A DNA stretch of 64,000 nucleotides from Phlyctochytrium arcticum. Taxonomy: Eukaryota > Chytridiomycota > Chytridiomycetes > Chytridiales > Chytridiaceae. The notes under the pieces were generated by a model that saw only the letters and a program-made list of their open reading frames with translations, made no database searches and was not told the origin of the DNA. Below are positions 13,818-23,983 of the stretch, one piece after another. Where the stretch lies: NCBI GenBank assembly GCA_025602905.1, contig JAHLKI010000037.1, positions 1 to 64,000 on the forward strand. Reading direction: 5' to 3'. Made by a program: the position numbers and the translations under genes. Numbering within the stretch: position 1 is the stretch's first letter; each line of letters begins with the position of its first letter.

Positions 13818-14351
13818 TAGACTCGATTTTGGAACGTTTTGAGTGTCATGACCGCCGCGAAGTGACAATTCACCACTACAAAGCGCGCGACTAAGCCACT
13901 TTTGGGGAACTCCGCTTTATAAGAAGCAGCTTGATGGGGACGCAAACCATCAGAGTCCCTTCAGATCATACTATATGTGGACTTCATTATAACGATCATT
14001 GCATGAACTATATAGTAGCTGGGTTCATTACCTGTGTCACTGCTTGATCTCGCGATTTGTTTGTAACAACTGAGGGTCTCACCATTGGCCAGCTGTGACC
14101 TGAAACCTTGCATTCTTTGACATATAGGCAACCATGGAGTCAGATATAAAGGTCCTTAAGCATGGTTAAGACATTTATGATCAATACTGATGCTTCAATT
14201 GTAGTAGAGATGGACTGCAATATCGTCGTACGGTCACACATATCCCGGCCAGCGTCACATCCTGGTTGCCCGCAACAAGAGCCCATCTCGCAGCAGCACA
14301 TCCAAGAGTCGCTATGCGGCCCATAGCCAACCTCGTCTCCGACTTCGCAAA
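13818..14351. other. Divergent promoter EXO84 / TSNAXIP1-like, with possible first exon of the latter
   Basis: The frame of the + gene starting at 14352 stays open back to about 14208 and reads smoothly (for example YGHTYPGQRHILVARNK). An ATG at 14134 (MESDIK) could be joined to it across 14152-14207, but the donor would be a weak GTCCTT. The true start of the downstream gene may therefore lie here. The rest shows nothing recognisable. Confidence 0.4.
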
Positions 14352-16225
14352 ATGCACCAAGATCGATCACAAATGTCGGAAATGTTGGATCGTTTGGCGG
14401 CTGATCAGCGCAAGGACATGCAAACCGTCTGGTCCGGTTACCTCAACCCGGACGTGACGAATCGAAAGTATAGACAGGCGGAAGCCATAGCTGCGATGAA
14501 ACATGCCGCCATGCATGCAGGCAGGAAATCGTCGGCAAGCGCCGAAGAGTCCAAAGCTGTATTAGCAAGTTTCGATCGAAAACAGGAGACTTCCGGGTTG
14601 GACAATTCGGGAACCCCACCTGAGCATCAGACAGCCCACAACATAACAGATCTCCACGACATTCTCGAGCAATACGATGTGATCAAGCATCAAGGGATAG
14701 CCGCACCATCCCCCACCGCCGCCGCATCTGAAAGATTCAAACCCCAAACCCCACCTCCCCATCCTGTAGAACTTCCTGCTCATATCCGGGGTCGTGTTTT
14801 ACCGCTCCCACAGTTGACACTGACCAAGAATGATGCATGGAAAACGTATCAGGAGATTGATGGGCTTATTGACCGGAAACACTGGATGCACCGGCAGGGT
14901 GGTTTTGCGAAACAGGATCGGTTGAATGAATTGCATCTGTTTATCCAACAAGTAAAGTAATGCCCTGGCGAGATATGTGTTTTATGTTAACTAACAATCC
15001 CCACTTTCCAGGAGCTCGAGGCGGTACAGGCACCACCGACTGGCCCGGATTTCCAACGCCTGCAAGTGTACAGTGCAGCATTCGACAAACTCATCCCCGA
15101 GTTTAAACTATACGGTCCCCTGCTAGGTGACATCAAAGTAATGAACACCATACCTTTTATTCTCGATATGTGTTTGCTAAGACCTTTAATAGAACGAGTA
15201 CGACAAGACCATCTCGAATTTCAGTAATGACCAGCGCGAGCTAGGCCTCCTCCGAACCAAAGTCCAAAAACTGCTATCACAAAATGAAAACCGGTTGTTG
15301 CTCAAATATGAGCGGAGGAAATGTAAACAGCTCGAAAAACGATTACAGGAATTGGGAGGTATGCTGTGTGCTCTCGATCAGTGGGGAATCGGAAACGAGA
15401 TTTTTAACATGATTTCTTTGAAAAGTCGAGAATTTCAATCTACGGGAAGATTTGCAAAAGAAATTGGCGATTTATGCGGCGTACTTGCCATCATCCGTCC
15501 TGGAACGGAAGAAAAAGGAAGACTCGGGTACCCCTCCACAATACCTCTTTTGCTGAAGGATGTGTTTGTTAAAATGACTGACGTTTTTAGATATTGCCGA
15601 TATTGCAGATGAGATCAAATCCTTCAAGATTGGCGAAGATCCCGTTTCCGTACGTATCCCAAGTTACAACTGTCAGACAGCTCCTCAACTAACGACTGCG
15701 CAAAACAGCTATTTGAGAAGAAAGTAGCGACCCTGGAGGCCGAATCCTCTACTCAAAAACGTGAAATCACAACTCTCCGCAAAGCGCAAGCAGAAGATTT
15801 TGTGCCAAAGACCGAGAAAGAAGCTGTCGACGCGGCACTCAAATCTGCCGACGTAGCAAATGTTCTTTTTTTCTCAAAGGAATAGGTACTGATGAATGTA
15901 TAGGAGAAATTGACGAGTTTGAAAGAACAACATGCAAAGATTAATAAAGAGCTTACGGACCAAAAGTCCGAATTTGAGACTGTGGCTACTACGCTTAAGG
16001 ATAAGACGGAACAGTACCAGTTCTTGCTTAAAGAGTACAAGTAAGTCGAAAAATTATGAAACTACCTTGTGCATCCTGGTAGCTTATTGCGATGTTCTTG
16101 TAGTGAGCTATCTGAAGCCGTCGCACTGTCCTTTGACAGTAAAGTCCTCAAAAAGGTTCGGTCACACCTCCTGCTCAACCAAGATACCGAAACTAATGTC
16201 GTTTTTGATATAGGAAACTCCTTGA
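14352..16225 (+). CDS. TSNAXIP1-like coiled-coil protein (translin-associated factor X interacting family)
   Basis: The family is found in ciliated organisms; in animals it is linked to sperm and motile cilia, and its biochemical role is unclear. Seen: a polar N-terminal exon ending NELHLFIQQ, then exon 2 (15012 on) with FQRLQVYSAAFDKLIPEFK and YGPLLGDIKNEYD, which matches the conserved N-terminal TSNAXIP1 block. A long coiled coil follows over several small exons (LLRTKVQKLLSQNENRLL, KKLAIYAAYLPSSVLERKKK, KVATLEAESSTQKREITTL). Introns include 14953-15011, and splice phases agree throughout. The last exon encodes only ETP and stop. The start could be further upstream (see 13818-14351). The gene runs tail to tail with UNC119, with 57 bases between stop codons. 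Its presence supports a flagellated fungus. Confidence 0.78.
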
Positions 16226-16282
16226 TTCGCCAATAGAGTGCAAATGATGAAATGATGATCTACAGTCGTTTTTTGTTTTTTA

Positions 16283-17329
16283 CTACACATATGTATAACT
16301 GGCCTTATTATGCATGACAAGCTCATCATCCACAAAATAGAAACTATCCGAGAGCGTTTCACCCGGTGAATCAATCATATCCTTAACTAATAAAAAAGAA
16401 TTCAATACTGTACCCTCGCTCCCAACGTATCACCAAAAAAACTTACTTTGTTTATCATCAAGTTTGGGAAGCTAATAACCACCAAGTTAGTTATTCAAGA
16501 GGGATAGTGGGTGGTGAGGGGGGGAAGCTTACCTCATAGACGGCCTCCCAGGTATTCACACTATTGGGTATACAATATCCGAACGTAAAGTCAAAGGATT
16601 TGAGGAGTTTGCCTTTAAAGTAATGGCGTTCTACCATTCGTAATTTTTGGATTCCGGCCGGGCACACCGCAAACACCAATCTATCCCAAACAGTTATCAG
16701 ACCCCCATCTTATCCTTTTTGCGTACAAACGAGGGTTTCCTTACGTTGTACCCACAGACTCAAACCGAAGGAAGTCTGAAGGGAATGTATACGCCACTGA
16801 CCGGATTTCATCGCCGCTAGAAAAATAGTTAGGTATGAAGGGGGGGATCTGGGAGCAGGGTTTTGGTTTACACGTACATGTTTTGATCACGATGTTCCCA
16901 ATCTATTTCGGCGCCGGGGCGTTGGACGTCAAAGACTACCTGGACCGTAAATGTCAGAACGGTGCTTTCCCAAGAGACTTCATTTTTTTATCCGCTTACT
17001 GTATTTGATGCCATATCTCGAATCCGAAACTCCAGAAACTATCCATCAACATCAGATCTTTTCCTTTGTCCCCTCGATCAAAGCCGCTTACCTCAATGTA
17101 CCGATTTATGGATAGAGGGCAAAGGAACTATCCTCCCGAAACAAAAATCAACAAAAGTATTCCAATTATAAGCACTTGATCAATACCTTATCCGTCGGTT
17201 TTCCAAATCTATCCAAAAAAAAATCAGTATCAACAAACCCATGGCTTCCAGAGATGGGACCCCTACTTACTTTAACACCATCTCTGGTGTAGGACTTGTG
17301 GTTTTTAATATGTCGGATGTGGCTGCCAT
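16283..17329 (-). CDS. UNC119: UNC119 / PDE6-delta-like lipid-binding chaperone
   Basis: UNC119 binds N-myristoylated cargo and delivers it to the ciliary membrane, with release by ARL GTPases. I reconstructed a complete protein of roughly 210 residues over eight small exons: [20 protein letters not shown] (the family TPEDVL motif), [19 protein letters not shown], the beta strands [12 protein letters not shown] and [14 protein letters not shown], then [34 protein letters not shown], and the C-terminal [19 protein letters not shown]. Those last blocks are more UNC119-like than PDE6D-like. Splice phases are consistent at each junction I checked. A TATTTATA sequence lies about 42 bases upstream of the start (17371-17378), next to a TG repeat. 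The start is the first ATG in frame (17329). Confidence 0.92.
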
Positions 17330-18209
17330 GATGATTGTTTTGTTTTGTGTGTGTGTGTGTGTGTGTGTGGTATAAATATTGAGGTTTTTGGTAGGAATTA
17401 GAAACTTGCGTATTGGGTTGCTCGCGTCCAAGGCTCGCGTCAGCACAAAAAACGCGAAACGGACATCTTGAAACGCGGCAAGATAATCTTCCCACCAGGG
17501 ATTTCAGCTGGGCACATTCACGGACGTTGCAGAAGTATCTTTTCATAGGCTTAATTACCCAAATGGAACGATGTAACCAAAAACAATATCCTGCAAGTTT
17601 TGGATTTGCGGTATAGTGCAAAACATGCGAACTGCAAGGACGAGGGATCTTCCCATAGAGGATTGTAGATATGCCCATTTTACGAATGCTGGAGAAGTAG
17701 AGGGCAGCTGGTTTCAAATATGCCAGACGCTGTAAAAACAGCAAAAGATTTCCGGAATTGGAAGGATCTACACGCAACATTATCCATTCTGCCCGCGTTT
17801 GATATCATATGGATTGTTGGGCGACCTTCTTGGGCTTACACCGTTATTTAAAAACATGTGTCTGAAGATCTTACTCGTGCGGACGAGGTATAATACCCTC
17901 CCTCAAAACTAGGAGAGTAGATGACAGTAGACACCGATTCAACACCCACCGAGAACTGCAAAAAAGCCATTCTTCGTTGTTTTGGAAGGATCGTAAACGC
18001 GTGCAGTTACCGTTTTGACACCACGCAAAAGGACAGGAGCATGTGTTTTTCTTGTTTGAAACTATACAATGCTTATTTACAAACATGTATCTTACTATCA
18101 TACGACCAAAAAAATTCGGAGAGGAAATTCGTCCACCATACGGGCAACCAGTGTGCGTGGTCTACCCGGTACAAGCAGGGAGGGAAATCCTGCAAGGAAG
18201 GAGGAAGAA
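17330..18209. other. Intergenic region UNC119 promoter / RAV2 3' flank
   Basis: 880 bases with the TG repeat near the UNC119 start and otherwise no recognisable gene. A 204-codon minus frame (17166-17780) passes through the TG repeat and overlaps UNC119 exon 1 in the wrong frame, so I treat it as chance. Confidence 0.5.
17346..17369. repeat. (TG)n microsatellite
   Basis: About eleven uninterrupted TG units lie just upstream of the UNC119 start codon, in its probable promoter. Seen directly. Confidence 0.95.
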
Positions 18210-19626
18210 CTACCGAAATATTTGAATCTTCATCCTCAACTCCTCACACAGCCCATTCACGGTATCAATCGCGCGAACCAGTGTCGCAAGTCGTGGACTG
18301 GGCGACTCTACCGTTAATTCGTCCAGTACTTCGACGGGTTTGCCTTTATACGTACTGTATAAAAAAATCAGTTGGGGGGATCTAATGAAAAGTTACGATG
18401 ACAGTTACTTACTCCATCTTCATATTCTTGAATTTCCCCAAAATCTTACTCTGGAATTGAAGTGGTATACCTGGTTGATGATAATTGACCGCAAACACCG
18501 AGACGACCAGGGATGATTGGACGACGTGGAATTCGACAATCAAGTCTTCGGGGAGGTCAGGTGAGAATGCCTAGATTGGTGAAAGGTTAGAAGGAGGGGG
18601 GAGGTGGGATAGAGAATGGGGAGATACCTTGGCGTTACATTCTTTGGCGGGAAAAGTATCGGTTTCATGGATGGATTGGAGGACGGCTTTGGCCTTTTTG
18701 ATGAAATTTGAGATGCGGTCAAGAAGCTGGTGGTGGTCATCCCAAATTTTTAGCACGATTATCAAAAATCACAAAGTTTACTGGTACCTTTTTTAACGAG
18801 TCCCGGTCATTCCCTGCATGGGGTGACGCCTCATATGCCTCTAATGCTAATATGAGGTAATTACGGGCAGTTTGGACCTGTAAGAGACGAAGTGAGTTTT
18901 TATATCCCCACAAATATGAAGGAAGGAAAACGACGAGTACCTGTTCGAGAACGGGAGGAGCTGATGAATTCAAGATGACTTTGACGGGGTTTCCGCGGTT
19001 GTAATGGGGTAATTTGAGTGTCAGTTCCTATAAAAAAAATGTTCTTTTAGGATGTGACCTCTTTGAAATAAACAAACGAAAGAAAAAACGAACCCCTTTG
19101 GTGATGGCAGCCCCGTCAATCGTTACAAATCCTTTGAGGAGGTCGCTGCTGTTTACACAGATGAAGGGTGAGTTTATGGATATTTGAGGGTGCGCAGGAT
19201 TACCCCCTTACCTTGAGGATGTCACTGCCAGGGTAGCCGATGAAGTTTGCCGATTTGCTAAACCCCGAAATGCCGTATAAGCCCAAATACTCGAAAAATG
19301 TAATGAGAAAACATCTAACCTGGATCGGCCGGCGTACAACATGCCAACCCCGTCTAATAACAATCGATCGAAAGTCAGTTCTTTTTGGAAAATACAAGCC
19401 CAGAGGACCGTAAAAAAAACCCAAGTACCTTGAGTATCGTGCCAATCTCTGCTACCAGCGGTGGGGCCTGCGTTTCTAGCATCCATGATAATTCCGCTTG
19501 CTACACAATTGCATGGTCAAAGTGTTTTCCCAATGTCAAACGCGTGCGTTCAAATCTTACCAAAACAATATCTTCCCGAGATGGAATGGATGACACGGGT
19601 TGGGATGCTGGGAGGACGTCGCTCAT
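18210..19626 (-). CDS. RAV2: RAVE-complex subunit Rav2 / Rogdi family protein
   Basis: Rav2/Rogdi works with Rav1/DMXL and Skp1 to assemble the V-ATPase V1 and V0 sectors. Seen on the minus strand: MSDVLPASQPVSSIPSREDI at the start (ATG 19626), the N-terminal helix AELSWMLETQAPPLVAEIG, SANFIGYPGSDILK, the beta region SDLLKGFVTIDGAAITKG plus ELTLKLPHYNRGNPVKV, the helix VQTARNYLILALEAYEA, and the signature C-terminal strand pair LPEDLIVEFHVVQSSLVVSV. The tail ends ELRMKIQIFR. About nine short introns are present. The frame upstream of the chosen ATG is open for another 100 codons with no family resemblance. I take this as 5' untranslated sequence. Confidence 0.82.
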
Positions 19627-20323
19627 AGTTTTATGTAGGCTTGCAAAGTTTGTTGGATAAAGGTTGGGCTTATGCTGGGCTTTCGTTGTTTCTTGGAGTA
19701 ATGCTACAGGTTTTTGCCCGTGGAACAGCCTGCGAGAAACTGCTGCCAAAACAAACGTCGTCACTTTCCCCCTCAAAGCGACCCGTAACGACAACACGTT
19801 TACCACGGTAAAGGCCGGTTCAAAAACAGTAGTTTTATGTAAGTTGGTTTCCGGAAACGGTGGAGCCAAAAGCAAGTTTATACGGCTTTTTTTATTGGCT
19901 TTTTCGATAATCGAGACAACTTTATATAATGTGCGGTTTGGGTTCACATCATCAACGTCCTTTCGAAATCAGAGAGCGGGTGACCAAAAGGCGCCAAATC
20001 GGACATTGCAGGGCAATGGGGTTTTTCGATTACTGTTCGTTTGGATACCCTCCCTCTCTGGCAGGTTTTTGGGTCATAAGGAAGTTTTGATTCTTGGGAC
20101 CAACACATGTCTCTCATCTTTCCGGCAGGTAACATGCTAGTGCCTTGGTTTTCCCTCACCCGACAGTCTGGAGTCTCTAATCTGACATCCGAGACTCCGC
20201 TTTGGAAAAATCGTCTCGGAGCCTTTGAAAATCTTGATACCCTCAAACCTGCAGCTACCAAGACAATATGACTCGATCATTCATGTCTAACTATTCCATC
20301 CGAGAGGGAAAAATCGGAGGGTC

Positions 20324-20381
20324 TGATCCTCCGATCGTACAAAAAGGAGGTCGAAATACGTCAGTTTCTATCATACATGCA
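20324..20381 (+). repeat. Short dispersed repeat, copy 1
   Basis: The core ACAAAAAGGAGGTCGAAATA followed by CGTCAGTTTCTAT is nearly repeated in the same orientation at 22277-22336. Seen by eye; family size is unknown. Confidence 0.75.
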
Positions 20382-20588
20382 AAAAATGGTCTTTTATAAA
20401 CGAGGGGTGTCCCCGGAGGGACAAGGTATGAGGTATAATCGCTGGAGAGATGGGGCATGAACTCAAGCCCTGGCCTGTGGAGGGGACTAGATTACTTTTT
20501 ACTTGGATGACCTCTGATTTCGTTGTGGCAAGATATTGGTAAAGATAACTAGATATTTGCAGGCTTGGGTGCCATACACTCATCTTTG

Positions 20589-20612
20589 CCCCCCCCCCCC
20601 CCCCCCCCCCCC
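20589..20612. repeat. C24 homopolymer
   Basis: Twenty-four consecutive C on the + strand, between ATCTTTG and GGATATC. On the minus strand it would read as polyglycine, but the surrounding 106-codon frame has no recognisable domain. It is the shortest of three such runs in the window. Confidence 0.97.
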
Positions 20613-21129
20613 GGATATCTATACCCAAACAATTGTGCGGGATAGTTTTCATTCGTGAATCACAGTTGCCAGTTCGCAGGACCAACATCAACGTACATCA
20701 TGTACCTGTACCCGCCCGTAAATGGGCAAACTACTGTACGATTGCCCATGTCCCTGCTTTAGCCTTTTGGGCATTCGTGATCTCGAGATATTTGCAATTT
20801 TTGCAACAATACATGTAGTAGTTTGCTTTCTAGATCGTTCCGTTAAACGTGTTTTTTGATCGTAGTATTTTTGTAGCAGCGTAGCGTGCGGACCATCCCC
20901 TCAAATTATCCTGTGCAAGGCAGCTAGCATTCACATCAGATTCTCTCTCATTTGGCACTCGATCAATGATTTTTGACTCTGGAGACTGATGCGTGTACCT
21001 GTAATTGATATTTCAGATGAATATGGGTAACTTTTGAACAAGAGGGTGCATATCAGAAATTTACGTTGAGGGACGATCATTTTATATTGTTTTGTGTCGA
21101 AAGCAATTTAGTTTATTTGACAAGGAATG

Positions 21130-21226
21130 CATGTAGGACCACACGGGGGAGGGTGTAAGTGCGTGTGTAGGTAAATAGGTGTCAAGGGGTGTGTAGAGGG
21201 ATGTGTGTAGAGGTGGGTGCATTTGT
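21130..21226. repeat. GT/G-rich degenerate tract
   Basis: About 95 bases made mostly of GTGTGTAG, GGTG and GGGGTGTG units without strict periodicity. It is low-complexity and not a clean telomere repeat. Confidence 0.6.
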
Positions 21227-21552
21227 CTTTTCAAGCGTACTCACGTAAGGTAGCCCACCGTTTTTTTTGTATTCCCGTAGATGCCGCGCTCCCCAAAAAA
21301 TCTTGGCTAAAGTAACAATGAATAAAAGAAGACGAAGCATACTGTACAAATTCGAAAGGTTCTCACCCTATTTGTGCCGAGAATTGCTCGCTCAGGTATC
21401 ATTGGCTTGGTTTTGCGCCACCGGCTTTACGCCCCATCCCCCATACTCTCATGTGGATGAGGACGCTCTTTTACCAATGGTACGATGAGGAAAAGAGGTT
21501 ACCTAAAACCCACTAAGCGCAGGGTGTACTTGGCTTGCACGTATAATGTGGT

Positions 21553-21775
21553 AATCCTCGCTACGGAAGCAACACAGGCTGGTACATCACCAAATCAATA
21601 ACGGGGCACTACGGTTGATTTACCTTCTACTACATGTAACATTGCTGTCGATCACTGACACAAAACTAGTTGAGGCGGTCGCCAGTCAAAAACCTGAGGT
21701 CTCGGTATGCAGTGCAAAGACCTTCACACCCTCCCGTCTGATCCCATGGGGGAGTTCTTGTCTCATAAGACGACT
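21553..21775 (+). repeat. Dispersed repeat family, copy 1
   Basis: Shares ordered blocks with 48268-48612: ACCAAATCAAT, GATTTACCTTCTAC, AGTTGAGGCGG, CCAGTCAA, GAGGTCTC, a CCCTCCCGTC/CCCTCCCCGTC block, GATCCCA and GGGGGAGTTCTTG. Copy 1 lacks a segment of roughly 100 bases that copy 2 has. No coding capacity was recognised, so it is likely a degraded transposon piece. Confidence 0.75.
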
Positions 21776-22276
21776 GCGTGTGCGCCTCGGTGGGTGGCAC
21801 AGCCACACACTCTAGGTCGGGACTTTTTGGAAGTTTACGCGTGTTTTTTCGCCCCGCTCACGTACATTATTCAAGAAGCCTGCGAGATTGGGGGTACCGG
21901 CTGGGCAGGCAGAGGTTAAATCCATTAAGTTGATGAACTATATACGACCACTCTGACTTTGAGATAATGATAACGCTCACATGAAGAGAGTTTTATGAAA
22001 GGCCGGATTCTGCTGAATACGTTTGGATGAGAAATGGAGGCCTTCAGACTTTTAGGAACTCTCTTTGTTATGAGATTTGAGTTGAGATCTCGTCACACCA
22101 CGCAGGGGTTGTAAGTTTGCGACACGACCAACTTTTAAGCGGTATGCCATCTGATTTCCAAGCTGCCAAGGTATCGATGGATGCCAAAAGACATTTGTTC
22201 TACATGACTACGTATATCCTCAGCGCAATGATTGACTCTGGCACTCTGCATATAGGGTGACTATGTTTTCTCTCAA

Positions 22277-22336
22277 CGATCCTGCCCCCGATCGCACAAA
22301 AAGGATATCGAAATACGTCAGTTCTATAAAACATAC
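22277..22336 (+). repeat. Short dispersed repeat, copy 2
   Basis: Second copy of the repeat at 20324-20381: CGATCGCACAAAAAGGATAT followed by CGAAATACGTCAGTTCTAT. Same orientation, about 1.95 kb apart. Confidence 0.75.
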
Positions 22337-22411
22337 AGTATCATGTGCCAACCGGGTCTTGTGCAGCCAAAAAAAACACGGCCGGTATACAAGCGTCAAA
22401 AAAATGTGTCT

Positions 22412-23694
22412 TTACTCTGCACCCCAATGCAAGTCTAGTAGAATAAAGGTGATATTGTCCGATCCTTGAATCTAATCATATCGCGGTAGGTGGTGTGTCA
22501 ATTCATGAAGGTATTACTCAACAAGCAAATATGGGACTGACCTTTCCAAGATTGGCCGTAAACTCTACACAAATCTGTTGGGGTGTCAAGCCTTTGAGCC
22601 GCATTTCTGCAATCTATATACGGATATTAGAAAGTGTCAAATGTAGTAAGAAGAGTGTTACTGTACCATGGGTATCAGGCGGACTTCATCCAGATGATTC
22701 CATAGCCCGTCCGAAGCTATTATCGCAAAATCGGCATTGGGTTGCAAATCTACTTTGGAGACATGTGGGACCTACCAAAAACACTTCTAATGTTAGCGAC
22801 CTTTAATCTCATCATCAGATGTTTTGTCAACAGAGTCTTATAAAGAAACGCATGCTCCTCCCCCTCGCTACGCTCGGGGTCGTCGTATTGTTGCACCATG
22901 TTCGCAAAATCCTCCGCGCCCATCCATTTTTCCTTTGGAAAAATGTCTGGGCCAAGAATTGCCTCGCTTCGCTCGGCGTCCTGCTCGCTCCGCTCGCAAT
23001 CGATTTTGCTTCGCAAAATCATCCGCGCCCATCCATTTTTCCTTCGGAAAAATGTCTGGGCCAGGCCTCACTTCGTTCGGCCTCGTGAAAGTTGCTCACT
23101 ACTCACCGGAGAGATCCAATCGGCGGGGGCACCATTTTCAGGAAGTTTAAAGTCAAAGTCCCCTAGAGCACGCGTCATGTTGATGGCATGTCCTGGAGCA
23201 ACGACGCGATCATTCCTAATCTTAGCATCGGCCTGACTCAGGCGTTTCGCTTCAACAGCATCATCGACCTTGTGTTCTTTCGATAAACGAACGGCATCAT
23301 AGTTGCCCTGATCGTTTTTGCGAGCCAAGACGGCCGTAGAATCACCGACATTGGCGACGTAGAGTTGGGACTGGGCAATCAATGCGACAGTGGCGGTAGT
23401 TCCTCCCCGTCTCGCATTCCCAAATTCTTCCAAAAGTAATTCATCTTCACGTAAGAAGGCATCACGAAGCGCCTGGTCGTAGCGGCCCTGTTTGAACGAG
23501 TCCGAGTTGACGACCAACTTGGGCAGGTTGCGAGCGGCGTGTTGGGACGCATCGGAGCCGCCATGGCCATCAAAGACGGAATACAGGGCAAATCCGTTGC
23601 GGTCAAAGGCCTCGTCGGCAATGGCAAAGTTGTCTTCCTGGTACGGCCTGCTGCCCTGGGCCCTGGCCACGCCTTTGGATATCCGGGTGAGCAT
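22412..23694 (-). CDS. PP2C-family (PPM) Mn/Mg-dependent Ser/Thr protein phosphatase
   Basis: This is a metal-dependent phosphatase that is almost only catalytic domain. Seen: start ATG at 23694, QGSRPYQEDNFAIADEAFD, the metal-binding VFDGHGGSDASQ, GGTTATVALIA, VANVGDSTAVLARK, LSKEHKVDDAVEAKRL, TRALGDFDFK, IIASDGLWNHLDE, and a last exon QGSDNITFILLDLHW before the stop at 22412. All usual metal-coordinating aspartates appear to be present. Exon 1 is 23107-23694 (196 codons exactly). The intron 22772-23106 is 335 nt, five times the local norm, and contains the hairpin cluster at 22861-23082. Two further small introns follow. There is no regulatory extension. The substrate cannot be inferred. 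Confidence 0.9.
22861..23082. repeat. Cluster of seven short hairpins with three-base loops, inside a PP2C intron
   Basis: Seven inverted repeats lie at 22861-22879, 22925-22945, 22961-22977, 22983-22997, 23002-23020, 23034-23054 and 23064-23082, with loops TAC, TTT, TTC, TCC, TTC, TTC and TTC. Four (first, third, fourth, seventh) share one design: a variable outer stem, two T/C mismatches, two inner base pairs and the loop, such as GCC-TC-GC-TTC-GC-TC-GGC. The others are perfect stems (GATTTTGC-TTC-GCAAAATC). Two 54-base direct repeats (22901-22954 and 23010-23063, two mismatches) carry the second and sixth hairpins. No coding role is expected. Confidence 0.85.
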
Positions 23695-23983
23695 ATTGCT
23701 TTAGGAATAGTATATGTAAATGTGGTTGGAAGGTGAGTCCAGTGTCCTTTGAAGTAAAGCTACAAGAATGCCCAAAGGAAAAGATGCCCGAGGAAAGAAA
23801 GCACGGCGGTTCCTATATGCAAAAATTCCAGCGGCGGAATCTGAATTCTGTGCGACGTCATCTTTGCAAATATCCACGCGTTCGGCGCAGTCACATGACT
23901 TAGGACTTTCAGTGGACTCTGAGAGCACTGGGTCAATAGTATACAGTAGGCAAGAGACAGTATTAAGAAAAAGAAATATAGAT

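Larger units (their letters stand above)
19627..22411. other. Gene-poor, repeat-rich interval
   Basis: About 2.8 kb between RAV2 and the PP2C gene. It holds a C24 run, two copies of a 58-base repeat, a GT-rich tract and one copy of a longer dispersed repeat, listed separately. Several frames of 60-158 codons exist on both strands (for example 19664-20140 +), but none shows a family motif or exon-like splice boundaries. I see no supported gene. Confidence 0.6.

Noticed and set aside
17166..17780. 204-codon minus-strand open frame over the UNC119 start
   Set aside because: It reads through the TG microsatellite as a His-Thr repeat and overlaps UNC119 exon 1 in another frame; no motif.
19664..20140. 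158-codon plus-strand open frame upstream of RAV2
   Set aside because: No family resemblance, no splice signals; probably leader and promoter of RAV2.
21130..21226. GT-rich tract as an internal telomere or centromere sequence
   Set aside because: The units are irregular and short; nothing beyond low complexity can be claimed.
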